A stretch of DNA of 64,000 nt, taken from NCBI GenBank assembly GCA_040360365.1, contig CP136412.1. One strand, written 5' to 3'. Of the stretch, positions 20,141 through 30,124 are shown piece after piece. The first letter of the stretch is position 1. Each line of letters opens with the position of its first letter. Under the pieces are notes generated by a model. That model ran no database searches. It had not been told where the DNA came from and worked only from the letters and a program-made list of their open reading frames with translations. The DNA is from Arcanobacterium_A hippocoleae_A (lineage in GTDB: Bacteria > Actinomycetota > Actinomycetes > Actinomycetales > Actinomycetaceae). A program made the translations under genes and the position numbers.

Positions 20141-20971
20141 TTAGATTTCAGTGTGCTGAAATGGATAGGAAATGTAAGCAGCGCTGAGCATCGCAAAAAT
20201 GTATGCCTGCAGTGCGCCTACAAAAAGCTCGAAGACAACAAAGATGATGCCGACGAGAAGAGTGATGGATCCGAGCCCGGCGCCAAGTGCACCGGAAATC
20301 GTGAAATAAAGATAGTGTGTGCCGAGGAAACACAAAACCAAAATGAAGTGACCAGCCACCATGTTTGCAAGCAGACGGACGGTGAGAGTTATTGGGCGCA
20401 GCACAAAGGTGGAGAAAAACTCAATCGGCACCATTAAAAAATACAGCGGCCACGGCACACCTGGGGGCATAAGCTGTTCTTTGAAGAACTTTAGACCGCG
20501 TGCTTTCAATCCTGCTGCGATAAACCCGAAATAGGCGGCTAGTGCAAACACAAGCGGCATCCCAATCAGCGAAGTACCGGCAATCTGTAATCCCGGGATT
20601 ACGCCGGTGAGATTCATAAACAAAATCCCGAGGAATATTGTGAGCAAAAACGGCTGATATTTTTTCGCATTTTCCGCGCCAAGGATTTCTTCACCAATCT
20701 GCACCCGTGAGAAATCAATCAAAGATTCTACAGCGCCTTGTGCCCGCCCCGGCACCAATTTCGCACGCTGTGCATACACCACCATCACCAATGTCAAAAC
20801 CAACACGGCAATTAAGCGCACCAAAATAATGCGGTTCATCTCGAATGGGGTCCCCGCGAAGAATAGCGGTGCCGGATTAAATTCGTGATCAAGAGTAGGG
20901 CCGCTGAAACCCGAATCACTACTTGCAGCGTTCAAGAGCGGAATCATTAAAGCACTGGGCAGAATAATCAC
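20141..20971 (-). CDS. atpB: ATP synthase Fo subunit a
   Basis: Membrane stator forming the proton half-channels, 276 residues with five to six helices. The essential arginine lies in TLTVRLLANMVAGHF and the downstream helix has FVVFELFVGALQAYIFAML. The first 35 residues are extracytoplasmic and precede the PLFFAGTPFEMN region. First true Fo gene; an unlinked 223-base spacer precedes it. Confidence 0.96.
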   Translation of the reverse strand: MIILPSALMIPLLNAASSDSGFSGPTLDHEFNPAPLFFAGTPFEMNRIILVRLIAVLVLTLVMVVYAQRAKLVPGRAQGAVESLIDFSRVQIGEEILGAENAKKYQPFLLTIFLGILFMNLTGVIPGLQIAGTSLIGMPLVFALAAYFGFIAAGLKARGLKFFKEQLMPPGVPWPLYFLMVPIEFFSTFVLRPITLTVRLLANMVAGHFILVLCFLGTHYLYFTISGALGAGLGSITLLVGIIFVVFELFVGALQAYIFAMLSAAYISYPFQHTEI

Positions 20972-21003
20972 TTTCGAAAATCCCTACACTCACGTTTGGT
21001 ACC

Positions 21004-21061
21004 GATTCATACGTATCCTGGAAAAACTCTCCAAACAAGTTTTCCCAGGATGCTGCGAATC
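21004..21061 (-). promoter_or_regulatory. Hairpin in the leader before atpB
   Basis: TCCTGGAAAAAC (21016-21027) and GTTTTCCCAGGA (21039-21050) pair with one mismatch, and outer GATTC/GAATC segments extend the stem. On the minus strand it sits between the AtpI-like gene and atpB. There is no T run after it, so it may be an mRNA leader structure or processing site rather than a terminator. The spacer otherwise shows no gene. Confidence 0.5.
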
Positions 21062-21194
21062 AATTTTGTAAAGCCTGACCTTTCTTACTTTACATGAGAA
21101 AACCGAAATACATCAAAGAATTATGACATTTTAGCTAAATCTCATTTAACTAATTCTGTTTTGCAAATTCGCATGTAAATTTTTCATTTCTATT

Positions 21195-21635
21195 TTACGT
21201 TTCAAAGTCGGGGCCGTCGGCGCGCATAATTACTGCCGATGTGCCTAACAAAGTGAGAATCACCGCTGCTACGAACCCAATTAGCAGTGCTTTTAGCGAC
21301 GGATATCCCCACGAACTAATCAGCGGCATACACACCAACAGCATCGTTATTTTCAAAAAATACGCACAAGGCAGCGCATATTTTTGCAAACCTTGCAGAA
21401 AGCGATTAATTAATAAGTCAAAAAGCCAGGCAATACTGCTTGCAATCCCGACAATCCCCACGCCTAACCCAAAACCGGCTGCACTTCTCGGCATCCCATT
21501 CATCCAAAGAATCAGTACCGCAGCCGCACCGAATAAAATCACTATCAGCAGATTCAATAAAGCAACAGCTGCCAGTAACTCGTCGGCACTGCGCCGGTAT
21601 CCCGGTTTTTTGCACTCACCTGCTGCATCTCCCAT
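21195..21635 (-). CDS. atpI: AtpI-like membrane protein
   Basis: A 146-residue protein with four predicted membrane helices (LLAAVALLNLLIVILFGAAA, then a Gly-rich helix, YFLKITMLLVCMPLI and ALLIGFVAAVILTLLGTSAV). The position just upstream of atpB and the layout match the ATP synthase subunit I family, which helps assemble the c ring or imports magnesium. Sequence conservation in this family is weak, so the assignment leans on context. Frame intact. Confidence 0.7.
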   Translation of the reverse strand: MGDAAGECKKPGYRRSADELLAAVALLNLLIVILFGAAAVLILWMNGMPRSAAGFGLGVGIVGIASSIAWLFDLLINRFLQGLQKYALPCAYFLKITMLLVCMPLISSWGYPSLKALLIGFVAAVILTLLGTSAVIMRADGPDFET

Positions 21636-21737
21636 CCCGCCAAAATCTCTTAATTTTCCGTTCTCCCACAGATTTCTCTTTCCGCTGCCCGCAGTATTTC
21701 AGGTGCAGTGTAATTTTTCCGTTTCCCGAACATGGTA

Positions 21738-23006
21738 TTAATTCAGTACTTTTACCGCACCGGATTCTATTTCCGTGCACGGTTCCCAAGCAGATTGGCT
21801 GTCCGACTCGCTATCTTCTTTATTTTCTTTGTCTTCTCTATCTTCTTTACCGCCGGCAGCCGCAGCCTCTCCTGCCGAAAGATTGTTACCCGTCGGATCA
21901 GAACCTGCTTTATTTACAGGTAAATGCGGCGAAAGCACCCGCGCCGTCGCGAATACCGCAAGTACGAAAGCAATACTCACCGGAATGAGCACCAGCCGCG
22001 CCGGAAAAATAACAAAGGCGATTGCGCTAAACGAAGCAATTGCCGCCCAAATATATAAGATTAAAACGGCAGTCAAATGTGAGTGCCCGCGGCGAAGCAG
22101 CCGATGATGCAAGTGCCCTGCATCCGCTTCAAACGGAGATTTCCCGTGGCTAACTCGGCGAATAACTGCCCAGCTCATATCAATAAGCGGAATTAAGAGC
22201 ACCAGAACCGGTACAAAAAGCGGCATAAATGCCGGAACCGCCATGCGCGCGGTAAGATTTGCCGGATCAATCTGACCAGTTACGGTAATCGAAGCGCCCG
22301 CAATCACTGTTCCAAGCATTAACGCCCCCGAATCTCCCATAAATATGCGGGCTTGATGAAAATTATGCGGCAAGAATCCAACACAAATCCCAACAAGCAC
22401 CGCCACCGCCGCCGCACCCATCGACGCATAATCACCGGGAGAAGATTCACGCACTAAATAGTAGGCATAACCAAAGAACGCAAGTGCCGCAATCGCCACC
22501 ACACCTGCCGCCAGACCGTCAAGCCCGTCGATAAAATTCACCGCGTTCGCCGCTACAAGCACCACAAATATTGTGCTTAAAAGTGTTAACCGCTCAGATC
22601 CGATCGTTAAACCAAGCAGCGGCACGGAAAGAAGCTGCACGCCAAACCATGCCATAATCGCTGCAGAGAGAATCTCACCAGCAAGCTTCGCATACCAGTG
22701 CAACTCCCAAATATCGTCAATCACCCCAATCACACACATTGCTCCGGCGCCAAGCAGGATTCCCCACACGATCGATCCCTTCACAAATGTATTGGCAACA
22801 AACGGAATTTGTGAAGCGAGGATAAAGGTAATTGCCATCCCCAGATACATTGCGACACCGCCAAGCCTTGCAATCGGCACAGTATGCACATCACGTCCGC
22901 GAACCTGCGTAATCGCGCCCACAGCGAGCGCAATATGTAAAATGACCGGCACAAGCAGGTATGTAAATACGCCCGAGAGCAGCATTAAGAGCAAATAGAC
23001 TCGCAC
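21738..23006 (-). CDS. MraY/WecA-like polyprenyl-phosphate sugar-1-phosphate transferase
   Basis: Integral membrane enzyme that moves a sugar-1-phosphate from a UDP-sugar to a polyprenyl phosphate lipid, probably UDP-GlcNAc to decaprenyl or undecaprenyl phosphate (WecA/TagO-type) for wall polysaccharide synthesis. The start is GTG 23006 with a perfect GGAGGTAAT. Motifs are RLGGVAMYLG near the N-terminus, VIGVIDDIWEL (metal-binding aspartates), NFIDGLDGLAAG, FMGDSGALMLG and HLHHRLLRRGHS (the HxxH-type loop typical of WecA rather than MraY). About ten helices, 422 residues. A Glu/Asp/Lys-rich cytoplasmic tail follows the last helix. Its place before atpI is the conserved actinobacterial order. 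Confidence 0.9.
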   Translation of the reverse strand: MRVYLLLMLLSGVFTYLLVPVILHIALAVGAITQVRGRDVHTVPIARLGGVAMYLGMAITFILASQIPFVANTFVKGSIVWGILLGAGAMCVIGVIDDIWELHWYAKLAGEILSAAIMAWFGVQLLSVPLLGLTIGSERLTLLSTIFVVLVAANAVNFIDGLDGLAAGVVAIAALAFFGYAYYLVRESSPGDYASMGAAAVAVLVGICVGFLPHNFHQARIFMGDSGALMLGTVIAGASITVTGQIDPANLTARMAVPAFMPLFVPVLVLLIPLIDMSWAVIRRVSHGKSPFEADAGHLHHRLLRRGHSHLTAVLILYIWAAIASFSAIAFVIFPARLVLIPVSIAFVLAVFATARVLSPHLPVNKAGSDPTGNNLSAGEAAAAGGKEDREDKENKEDSESDSQSAWEPCTEIESGAVKVLN

Positions 23007-23024
23007 ATTACCTCCGTTAAACTT

Positions 23025-23701
23025 CTAAACTTCGGCGCCGGATTTTAATCCGGCAAACGCACACAATTGCTCCGACGGAATCGCGCCTTCGCGAATCACT
23101 TCGACCATATCCGGAGTTTCCAGATTAAATTTCAAAATTGTCGACGGCACTCCCCGCGGCTTTTCCCGCCGTCAAGATAGACACTCACCGATTCGCCAAG
23201 CTGCGCTTGCGCTTGCTGAATCGTCTGCGCCGGCGGCTGGCCGGTAATGTTCGCACTGGTTACTGCAAGCGGACCAGCCTGGGAAAGCAGTTTCAGTGCA
23301 ATATGTTCGTCCGGCATCCGCAGCGCCACGGTACCATGAGTTTCACCTAAATCCCATCCGAGATTTTCTTTCGCTGGAAAAATCAACGTAAGCGCACCGG
23401 GCCAAAACTTTTCGGCAAGCAAACGCGCTTTTGGGTTAATCCATGCAGCAAGCGTTTCAGCCGTCGAAAAATCGGGTACGAGCACCGGAGGAGGCATCTG
23501 CCGTGTGCGCGATTTCGCTGCAAGCAATGCGTCAATTGCGGCAGAATTGAAAGGATTAGCGCCAATTCCATAAACCGTATCTGTCGGCAGGCAAACCACT
23601 TCGGAACTTTTAATAGCAGACATTGCTGCAGAAATCCCAATCTGATATTCTGCGCCAGTCATGTTAAAAATCATCATCTTCTCTTTTCTCATCCTCTCCA
23701 A
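23025..23701 (-). CDS. L-threonylcarbamoyladenylate synthase (Sua5/YrdC), one frame break
   Basis: Makes threonylcarbamoyl-AMP from threonine, bicarbonate and ATP for the t6A37 modification of ANN-decoding tRNAs. It shows EVVCLPTDTVYGIGANPFNS, a KSRTRQMPPPVLV nucleotide-site segment and PLAVTSANITGQPPAQ. The open frame ends at 23132; adding one G to the G4 run opposite 23154-23157 continues it as GVPSTILKFNLETPDMVEVI to a stop at 23025-23027. Start choice is unclear: TTG 23701 or either of two ATG codons 24-27 bases downstream. Repaired length is about 215 residues. It ends 19 bases before the wecA-like start, so they are probably co-transcribed with prmC upstream. Confidence 0.9.
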
Positions 23702-23814
23702 TACTATCCGTTCCCATCGTGTTTCTCACAAAAAGCCGTAATCTTAACGCACAGAAAGTTTAGATCTGCAAAGTCCGTCGGCGGCGATAAAATATCTAAA
23801 TATTGTACGGCGGA

Positions 23815-23903
23815 ATATTCCAGATATTCCAGATATTCCAGATATTCCAGCAGTCCGGTACTTTGACACTCGGTACTTTTCGGTATTCCAGCAGTCCGGT
23901 ACT
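23815..23903. repeat. Tandem ATATTCCAG repeats and a duplicated 20-mer
   Basis: Four exact copies of the 9-mer ATATTCCAG lie at 23815-23850. The adjoining ATTCCAGCAGTCCGGTACTT occurs twice, ending near 23862 and 23903, followed by further CAGTCC/CCAGCA variants. This looks like slippage-driven simple repeat expansion. Confidence 0.85.
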
Positions 23904-23950
23904 TCGGCACTCCAAGCAGTCCAGCAATCCAGCAAGAACTTTTTCACTGC

Positions 23951-24058
23951 GTAACTGGCGGCAAGACATAAAAAGTTACGTAACTGGCGGCGGGAAGAAG
24001 AAAACTTTCCGTAACTGGCGGCAAGAACTCATTTTCGTTACGTAACTGGCGGCAAGAA
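23951..24058. repeat. Four spaced copies of GTAACTGGCGGCAAG
   Basis: Copies start at 23951, 23980, 24011 and 24042 (spacing 29, 31, 31). The second ends in GGCGGCGGG instead of GGCGGCAAG; the others are exact. The 12-16 bases between copies are T/A-rich and differ. A fifth copy, in the opposite orientation, is at 50936-50952. Spacing near three helical turns resembles a protein-binding (iteron-like) array, but an expanded dispersed repeat is equally possible. Confidence 0.85.
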
Positions 24059-24180
24059 CTTGGGTTGAGATTTTTACCGTCGGGAGCGTTTGCATTTCTG
24101 CAGGTCATGGGCTTAAAGTTGCGAGGGCTCTCCCGTCGGGAATAAAAACCATCCATTTCGCCCTAAATCTAAGCTTTCAT

Positions 24181-25061
24181 CTAAGCTTTCCGCGCAATCA
24201 AGTAACGCGGTTTACCTGCGAGATCCAATTTCGTCTGGGCATTCGCAAATCCTGCGGCACGGGCAATTTCACAAACAGCCGCTCCCTGCTCATCAGCATG
24301 TTCCATAATTAACATTCCGCTTTCACGCAAAAGGCGTGCTGCACGGAAAATTAGTTTACGCGGGAAATCAAGCCCGTCGGCGCCGCCGCCAAAAGTGCTT
24401 CCTCCGGATCAGCCAGTACTTCTGGCGACAACTCGTGAGTTAACGGCACATACGGCGGATTCGAAACCACGACAGCCGCTTTCCCGATAAACTCACTAAA
24501 CTCAGTCAACGCATCACCAATGCGGAAAGTCACCGGAGAGCCGTACGCAATATTATTTGTTTCCGCAAGCATAAAAGCATTCTCTGCTAACTCCACAGCA
24601 TGCACATTCCGATTCTTCGTTTCAGTGGCGACGGCAAGCGCAATCGCCCCGGACCCTGTACAAAGATCAATAGTTAACGGATCTTTTTCGCCAATAAGCT
24701 GCAGCCGTTGTATCTCCGAAATCGCCTCGCCTGCAACGAGTTCCGTCTCCGGACGAACAATAAAAACACCCGGAACAGACTTTAACTCAAGATAACGAAA
24801 CCACATTTTCCCAATTAAATGCTGGAGCGGAATTCGCTGCGCACGCTGCGAAACGAGAGATGAAAAATTAGCATATTGCTGCGGAGAAAATTCTGACGGC
24901 GCCAACGCAAGATGTTTTCCCAAAACATGCGCTGCAAGTGCACGCGCATCAACAGCAGGCGAAGGCACACCAGCAGCAGCCAATTCGCGTACAGCGCCGG
25001 CTAACGCTGCCGTCAGCTTCTGCTTTTGCTCCAATTCCATCCACCACCCATAAGGTTTCAT
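24181..25061 (-). CDS. prmC: Release-factor glutamine methyltransferase PrmC, one frame break
   Basis: Methylates the glutamine of the GGQ motif in release factors RF1 and RF2 using S-adenosylmethionine. It has the SAM-binding DLCTGSGAIALAVA and the catalytic NPPYVP. The open frame ends at 24351; adding one T opposite the AAAA run at 24395-24398 gives LFGGGADGLDFPRKLIFRAA and an ending PRYLIARKA with the stop at 24181-24183, about 294 residues, the normal size. The start may be ATG 25061 or ATG 25037 (GGTGG upstream). It sits directly downstream of its substrate gene prfA, as in most bacteria. Confidence 0.93.
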
Positions 25062-25139
25062 GACATCTCAATTGTTTTAGATTTTTCGTATGAACTAAGA
25101 CCCTTGAGTTTTAACTGCTGATCCTGCCGCCCAAGAGCG

Positions 25140-26266
25140 TTATCCAGCAGCGTGTTCCAGCCGTTCTGCTTCATCCAGATCACGCAGCGATTGAATCACT
25201 GCGTCAAGATTTCCGTTGATTACTGAATCAAGATTGTATGCTTTATATCCAGTCCGGTGATCAGAAATCCGATTCTCCGGAAAGTTATAGGTTCGAACCC
25301 GTTCAGAGCGATCGACGGTACGCACCTGGCTTCGCCGCTGATCTGCCTCTTTCGCTGCTTGCTCTTCCAGCTGCATCTGCCGAAGCCGCGCCCGCAGCAC
25401 CCGCATTGCCGATTCACGATTCTTGATTTGCGACTTTTCATCTTGCATTGAAACAGTGATTCCAGTTGGCAAATGCGTAATTCGCACTGCTGAGTCAGTG
25501 GTGTTCACGCTCTGACCGCCAGGCCCGGATGAACGAAAAACATCAATCCGCAAATCGTTGTCATTAATTTCGATTTCCCCGGATCTTCCACCTCAGCGAA
25601 AACAAGTACCCCCGCAGCCGAAGTGTGCACCCGTCCTTGAGATTCGGTAACTGGCACACGCTGCACTCGGTGTACACCGGCTTCAAATTTTAGCCACGCC
25701 CAAACACCGTCAGCCGGGTCTGCTGGTACGCTTTTCGCTTTCACGGCAATTTGGACGTCCTTATATCCGCCCATATCTGTCGCAGTCGCATTGAGAATCT
25801 GCGTATTCCAGCCTTTAGTTTCGGCATAACGCTGATACATCCGCAATAAATCTGCCGCAAAAAGCGCAGACTCTTCCCCGCCTTCACCAGCTTTTACTTC
25901 AAGAATCACATCGCGTAAATCATCCGGATCGCGCGGAATCAGTGCATTGCGCAACGACTCTGCAGCAGATTCGTACGCAGCTTTCAGACGCGGCAGTTCC
26001 GCTGCAAAAAGCTCGCCATCTGCACCGCCAAGTTCTACAATTTCCTGAGTTTCAAGAAGATCTTGCTCAATCTGCAGCCAGTTCTGGTACCGCGATACTA
26101 CTGGACCGAGCTGCGCATACCGACGTGAAAGTGAGCGCAGCTTATCGGGGTTAGCCAGCACTTCCGGGCTTGACATCTGCACTTCTAACTCGCGATATTC
26201 TTCAAGCATCGCCTGTGCAGCAGGATATTTCACCTCAGATAACAAATTGAGATTTTCAAAGCTCAT
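25140..26266 (-). CDS. prfA: Peptide chain release factor 1, one frame break
   Basis: Terminates translation at UAA and UAG. N-terminal coiled-coil domain, codon-recognition domain and then the peptidyl-hydrolysis motif GPGGQSVNTTDSAV. The frame breaks at the G run opposite 25577-25580: one G restores DPGEIEINDNDLRIDVFRSS. Repaired length is about 375 residues, slightly above the usual 360. As an essential gene broken just before GGQ, it is strong evidence that the breaks are not real mutations. It lies between rpmE and prmC in the conserved order. The start is ATG 26266 with GAAGGAAAA upstream. Confidence 0.95.
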
Positions 26267-26402
26267 TATTTTCCTTCATTCGCTCCTTCACGGTATCCGT
26301 CGGAAGCTGTTTTCAAAGTTAGCTTTCAAAGTTAGCGCCGGAACCGCAGCATGCTGTAAGAAATCACGGAGGGATTAGTTCTGGATACCCGGCGTAAATG
26401 CA

Positions 26403-26444
26403 CTGAGCGCCGGCTTCCGCGGATTGCAAAAAGCCGGCGCTCAG
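26403..26444 (-). terminator. Strong hairpin after rpmE
   Basis: CTGAGCGCCGGCTT (26403-26416) pairs perfectly with AAGCCGGCGCTCAG (26431-26444), a 14-bp G+C-rich stem just past the rpmE stop on the minus strand. The following bases lack a clear T run, so it may act as a weak terminator or as an RNA-stability element. Confidence 0.7.
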
Positions 26445-26452
26445 CATAAAAG

Positions 26453-26665
26453 CTACTTCTTACGCTTACCGTAACGTGCTTCGAAGCGTGCCACACGGCC
26501 GCCGGTATCAAGAATCTTCTGCTTACCGGTATAGAACGGATGGCATGCTGAGCAGACGTCCACACGAAGATGCTCGGTAGCAAGAGTGGAGCGAGTATCA
26601 AACTCAGCACCGCAAGTGCAGCTCACGTGCACTGGGGTGTATTCAGGGTGGATTCCCTGTTTCAT
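26453..26665 (-). CDS. rpmE: 50S ribosomal protein L31 (zinc form)
   Basis: A 70-residue ribosomal protein, intact. It starts MKQGIHPEYTPVHVSCTCGA from ATG 26665 with AAGGAGAAT upstream. Cysteines 16, 18, 38 and 41 form the zinc site, marking the zinc-requiring (C+) paralogue rather than the zinc-independent one. It lies between rho and prfA, as in many actinobacteria, and is followed by a strong hairpin. Confidence 0.97.
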   Translation of the reverse strand: MKQGIHPEYTPVHVSCTCGAEFDTRSTLATEHLRVDVCSACHPFYTGKQKILDTGGRVARFEARYGKRKK

Positions 26666-26869
26666 AATATTCTCCTTGGATCGTTTAGTGCTCTGGGTCC
26701 GATTTACACTTTCTTCGTACGGACGAAGGCAGATTGCGAAACAATATTCCAAAACAGCATTCCGGAAAATATTGCGCCGCCATAAAACGGTGAACCAGCA
26801 GCCGACGTTTTATTAAACCACTTTTTCCAATGAATAGCTAGATACGTGAGCGATTACTCAGCATCACGA

Positions 26870-28676
26870 TTATTCTGCTCCATTGGCTTGCATTCCCCGC
26901 ACAATTGAAACCAAAAATTCCTGATTCGACTCAGTTTTGCGCAGCCGCCCGAGAAGATAGTCAGAAGATTCTTGGACATCAAGTGTGCCCAGTGCGCGCC
27001 GTAAATGCCACACAATCTTCAGCTCTTCCGGGCTGAAGAGCTGTTCTTCACGCCGCGTTCCCGAAGCATTCACGTCAACTGCCGGGAAAATCCGCCGGTC
27101 AGCAAGCTGACGTGAGAGCCGCAGCTCCATATTGCCGGTGCCCTTAAACTCTTCGAAGATTACTTCATCCATCTTCGAACCAGTCTCAACAAGCGCTGAA
27201 GCAATGATTGTAAGCGATCCGCCGTCTTCAATATTCCGGGCCGCACCAAAAACTTTTTCGGCGGATAGAGTGCAGCTGCATCCACACCGCCAGAGAGAAT
27301 CCTGCCTGAAGCCGGAGCAGCAAGGTTGTATGCGCGGGAAAGACGTGTAAGCGAGTCAAGCAGGATTACCACATCTTGCCCAAGTTCAACCAAACGCTTC
27401 GCCCGTTCAACAGCAAGTTCTGCCACGATTGTGTGATCGGAAGCCGGACGGTCAAAAGTCGAAGCAATCACTTCGCCTTTCACTAGCCGCTGCATATCCG
27501 TTACTTCTTCCGGACGTTCATCAACGAGCACCACCATCAAGTGCACATTCGGATTATTATTCGCGATAGCCACAGCCATTTGCTGCATAATCATCGTTTT
27601 ACCTGCTTTTGGCGGAGAAACAATCAGCCCGCGCTGCCCTTTTCCAATTGGGGCAACAAGATCGATTATTCGAGTTGTGAGCGCATTTTTGTCGTCTCCA
27701 TCCGCAGCATTTCCTGCGGGTAAAGCGGTGTAAGCTTGTTAAATTCGGGTCGGCTTGCTGCATCTTCCGGAGAAAGCCCGTTAATCGAAGTCACTTCCAC
27801 CAGCGGGTTGTATTTATGCTGACGCTGCCCGCGGCGCGCCTGGCCTTCGGTTACACTGCGTACTGCACCGACAACAGCGTCACCGCGCCGCAAACCGTAT
27901 TTTTTAATCGTCTGCTGGGAAACGTAAGCATCAGACTTACCCGGCAGGTATCCGCCAGTGCGCAGATAAGAATTTGTTCCAGCAGTATCGAGAATACCGG
28001 CAACTGGAATCAAAACGTCCTCATGCGTACTCTGCGGTTCGTTATTATTTTGGACGTCCTCATATTGAGATCCGTCATCGCTGTTATTGCGCCGATCATT
28101 ATTGCGTTCGCGCCGGTCACGGCGATTATTCCGATCTCGCCGGTCACGACGGTTATTGCGTTCGCTGCGTTCGCGCCGATTGCGGTTCCGCACTCCATCA
28201 TGATCACTGTCTTGATCACTATTTTCACTATTCCGTTTGCTTCCGGCACGACGTGCGGCTGCGTCGCCGAGAGCGTCAAGCGCAGCTTGCTTTTCCGCTG
28301 CTGTCATCTCGCTTTTTGGCTGATTTTCAAGATTCTTTCGATTGCGGCGCAGATTCTCACGTAAATCATTTTCGTTGTGATCCTCTCCGCTTGCCGCTTT
28401 GTCCGGATTTTCAGCGCCAGTATTTTCGGAAACTGGCACGATTACCTGATCCAGATTTTCCTTTCTGGTGCGACGGGCACGTGCAGGCTTTTCTGCAGTA
28501 TCTGCACTAGCCGGCTGCAGCTGTGCGCCATCACTAAGCTTTTCTTTAATTGCCGCCACATAATCAGCCTTTCGCGATTTCGGCGGCATCTTAATGCCGA
28601 GTTGAGCTGCGCGCTCCTTCAATTCTGAAAGCAACATTGCGCTTACTTTACGCTCTGAATTGGCAGTTTCGTTCAC
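26870..28676 (-). CDS. rho: Transcription termination factor Rho, two frame breaks
   Basis: RNA-dependent ATPase/translocase that ends transcription. N-terminal Rho-N/SAP-like region (MLLSELKERAAQLGIKMPPK), then an actinobacterial low-complexity insertion of Arg/Asn/Asp (RRERSERNNRRDRRDRNN), RNA-binding domain (GILDTAGTNSYLRTGGYLPG) and RecA-type motor (GLIVSPPKAGKTMIMQQMAV; VVILLDSLTRLSRAYN). Breaks are at the A5 run opposite 27687-27691 (one A restores TTKNALTTRIIDLVAPIGKG) and the T5 run opposite 27251-27255 (one T restores KKFFGAARNIEDGGSLTIIA). Repaired length is about 602 residues. The insertion is known to alter RNA binding in actinobacterial Rho. The start is ATG 28676 or an internal ATG at the MLLSEL segment. 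Confidence 0.95.
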
Positions 28677-29054
28677 GAGGTTCCTTCCCCGGGCGTCTCA
28701 AATAAGACGCTTGCTATGTCAATCGGGATTAATGGATAACATGCTCACACAAAATTTGGCGAGACATCTGATTCTGGATTGGCAACACGCGATAACAAGC
28801 AAAACTGTTCGCGGTCCAGTAGGTCTAAATCTGAGCGACCTTGGTTGCCTGAACATTATCCTACACAATGAACTGCCTTTTATGGAAATAATCGGCCCGG
28901 AACAAAATGACTATTATCACGCCGACGCAAAATATTCTGCATATCCGCTGCTGCACGAAATAAATTTCCAATCCGGACGGTATGTTTCACATGCCGGCTT
29001 ATTCGCTGTTTCTCTTCCGGCTTATATTAATATTTACCGGATTGAAGCTGCGAT
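28677..29054. other. Spacer between thrB and rho, with a 21-bp-period repeat at its edge
   Basis: No gene supported. A plus-strand open frame through here has no recognisable protein and overlaps thrB. GCGTCT/AGACGC near 28694-28711 could form a 6-bp hairpin in the rho leader. At the thrB end, CCGGATTG recurs at 29037 and 29058, giving a short 21-bp direct repeat that encodes or follows the last thrB codons. Confidence 0.5.
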
Positions 29055-29983
29055 TTACCGGATTGGAGGTGCGATTTGGATTGGCTGCACGGTGAAACCT
29101 GCAGCTGTTAAATTTTCCGGCATCTTCCCGCGCAGTTCAGCAAAAACTAATATTGCGGAACCATTTTGCACTCCGAGCGCCGGCCAGCCTGCTTTTTGCA
29201 GCGAGAAAAGCAAATTGGCAATATGGCTTGTTTCCGCTAGTTTACACAGCTCACTTCCCCATTCCAGAAAGGCTGCCCGCGATACTTCCCGCAGTAGCAG
29301 CGGCCGATGTTCAAGCGCGTAGCAAAGCAAACCCGCAGCATCGTCCGGAACTCCGAAAACTGAATGCGCCAAATTATTGCGGTGCCTGCTGGTTTCCCGG
29401 ATAGTGATTAGGGTCAGCTTCAGTGTCGGATGAAGCACAAGCGAAGCTGTATTTTGAACAGGATTAGTTTGTGCTGCAATACTCACATTCATCTCAGTAT
29501 TTTCGTTTTGCTGCTCATTGCGATCCGGCCAAGAGATTATCCCCCGCCGGTAAGTGCTGCAGCTAAACGGGAACCGTCAACATCGAAATCAGCAGCAAGA
29601 CGGGCTAGCTGCGCAGCAGTGAAATCATTCGGATTCCCAAGTAGGCTCTTAACCAATAACAGCCCTGCAAGAACTTCTGCTTCACGTTCACCGAGACCGA
29701 GACCGCGCGGAATATTATTTCGCGCCACAAGTTCAATCCCAGCCGCGGGAAGCCCTAAATGCTCCAGCGTATACATCATTACTTTGATTACAAGATGATT
29801 CGCATCTTTTGGCAATTCATTACTTCCTTGCCCCAGAATCAACGCTTTTGCAGCACCCGTCGTCAGTGTCACTGCTGTTTCATCCCAGAAATCCAGGCTT
29901 AGCGCGAGACCCGAAAAAGCTGAATTATAAAGCAGCGCACTTGCAGGTACCCGCACACTGGCACGCTCAGCTACTATCCGCAT
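29055..29983 (-). CDS. thrB: Homoserine kinase (GHMP family), divergent, one frame break
   Basis: Likely phosphorylates homoserine with ATP in threonine synthesis. The N-terminus VRVPASALLYNSAFSGLALS resembles the GHMP-kinase substrate strand (usually PASSANLGPGFD). The ATP loop, normally P-x3-GLGSSAA, reads IPRGLGLGEREAEVLAGLLL, lacking the two serines. The frame breaks at the G5 run opposite 29533-29537; one G restores TGGGIISWPDRNEQQNENTE. Repaired length is about 310 residues. Assignment rests on length, the degenerate motif and gene order (argS-thrB-rho). The usual lysA, hom and thrC between argS and thrB are absent. It could be a diverged or inactive paralogue. Start ATG 29983 (AGAGAAGAG upstream) is preferred over GTG 29989. 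Confidence 0.75.
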
Positions 29984-30124
29984 GACCACTCTTCTCTTTT
30001 CCGTGATTGCACAAAACCAAAGTAATCGAGATTAATTTTCCAAAGATGCACCTGCAAGCACCAAGCGCCGCAGAAAAACACGGAAAGACACTCCCGAACC
30101 CGTAAGTTTGCACACAAACGCTTT

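Larger units (their letters stand above)
23702..24180. other. Repeat-rich spacer between sua5 and prmC, no gene seen
   Basis: These 479 bases hold no convincing gene. Short reading frames such as the minus-strand Glu-Tyr-Leu repeats come from the DNA repeats. Two repeat clusters, listed separately, fill most of the middle. Confidence 0.6.

Noticed and set aside
23951..24058. CRISPR array
   Set aside because: Repeats are 15-19 bases with 29-31 bp period, leaving 12-16 bp spacers, far below CRISPR dimensions, and there are no cas genes nearby.
28660..29322. Plus-strand coding frame of 220 codons
   Set aside because: It has no recognisable protein content and overlaps the 3' half of thrB on the other strand.
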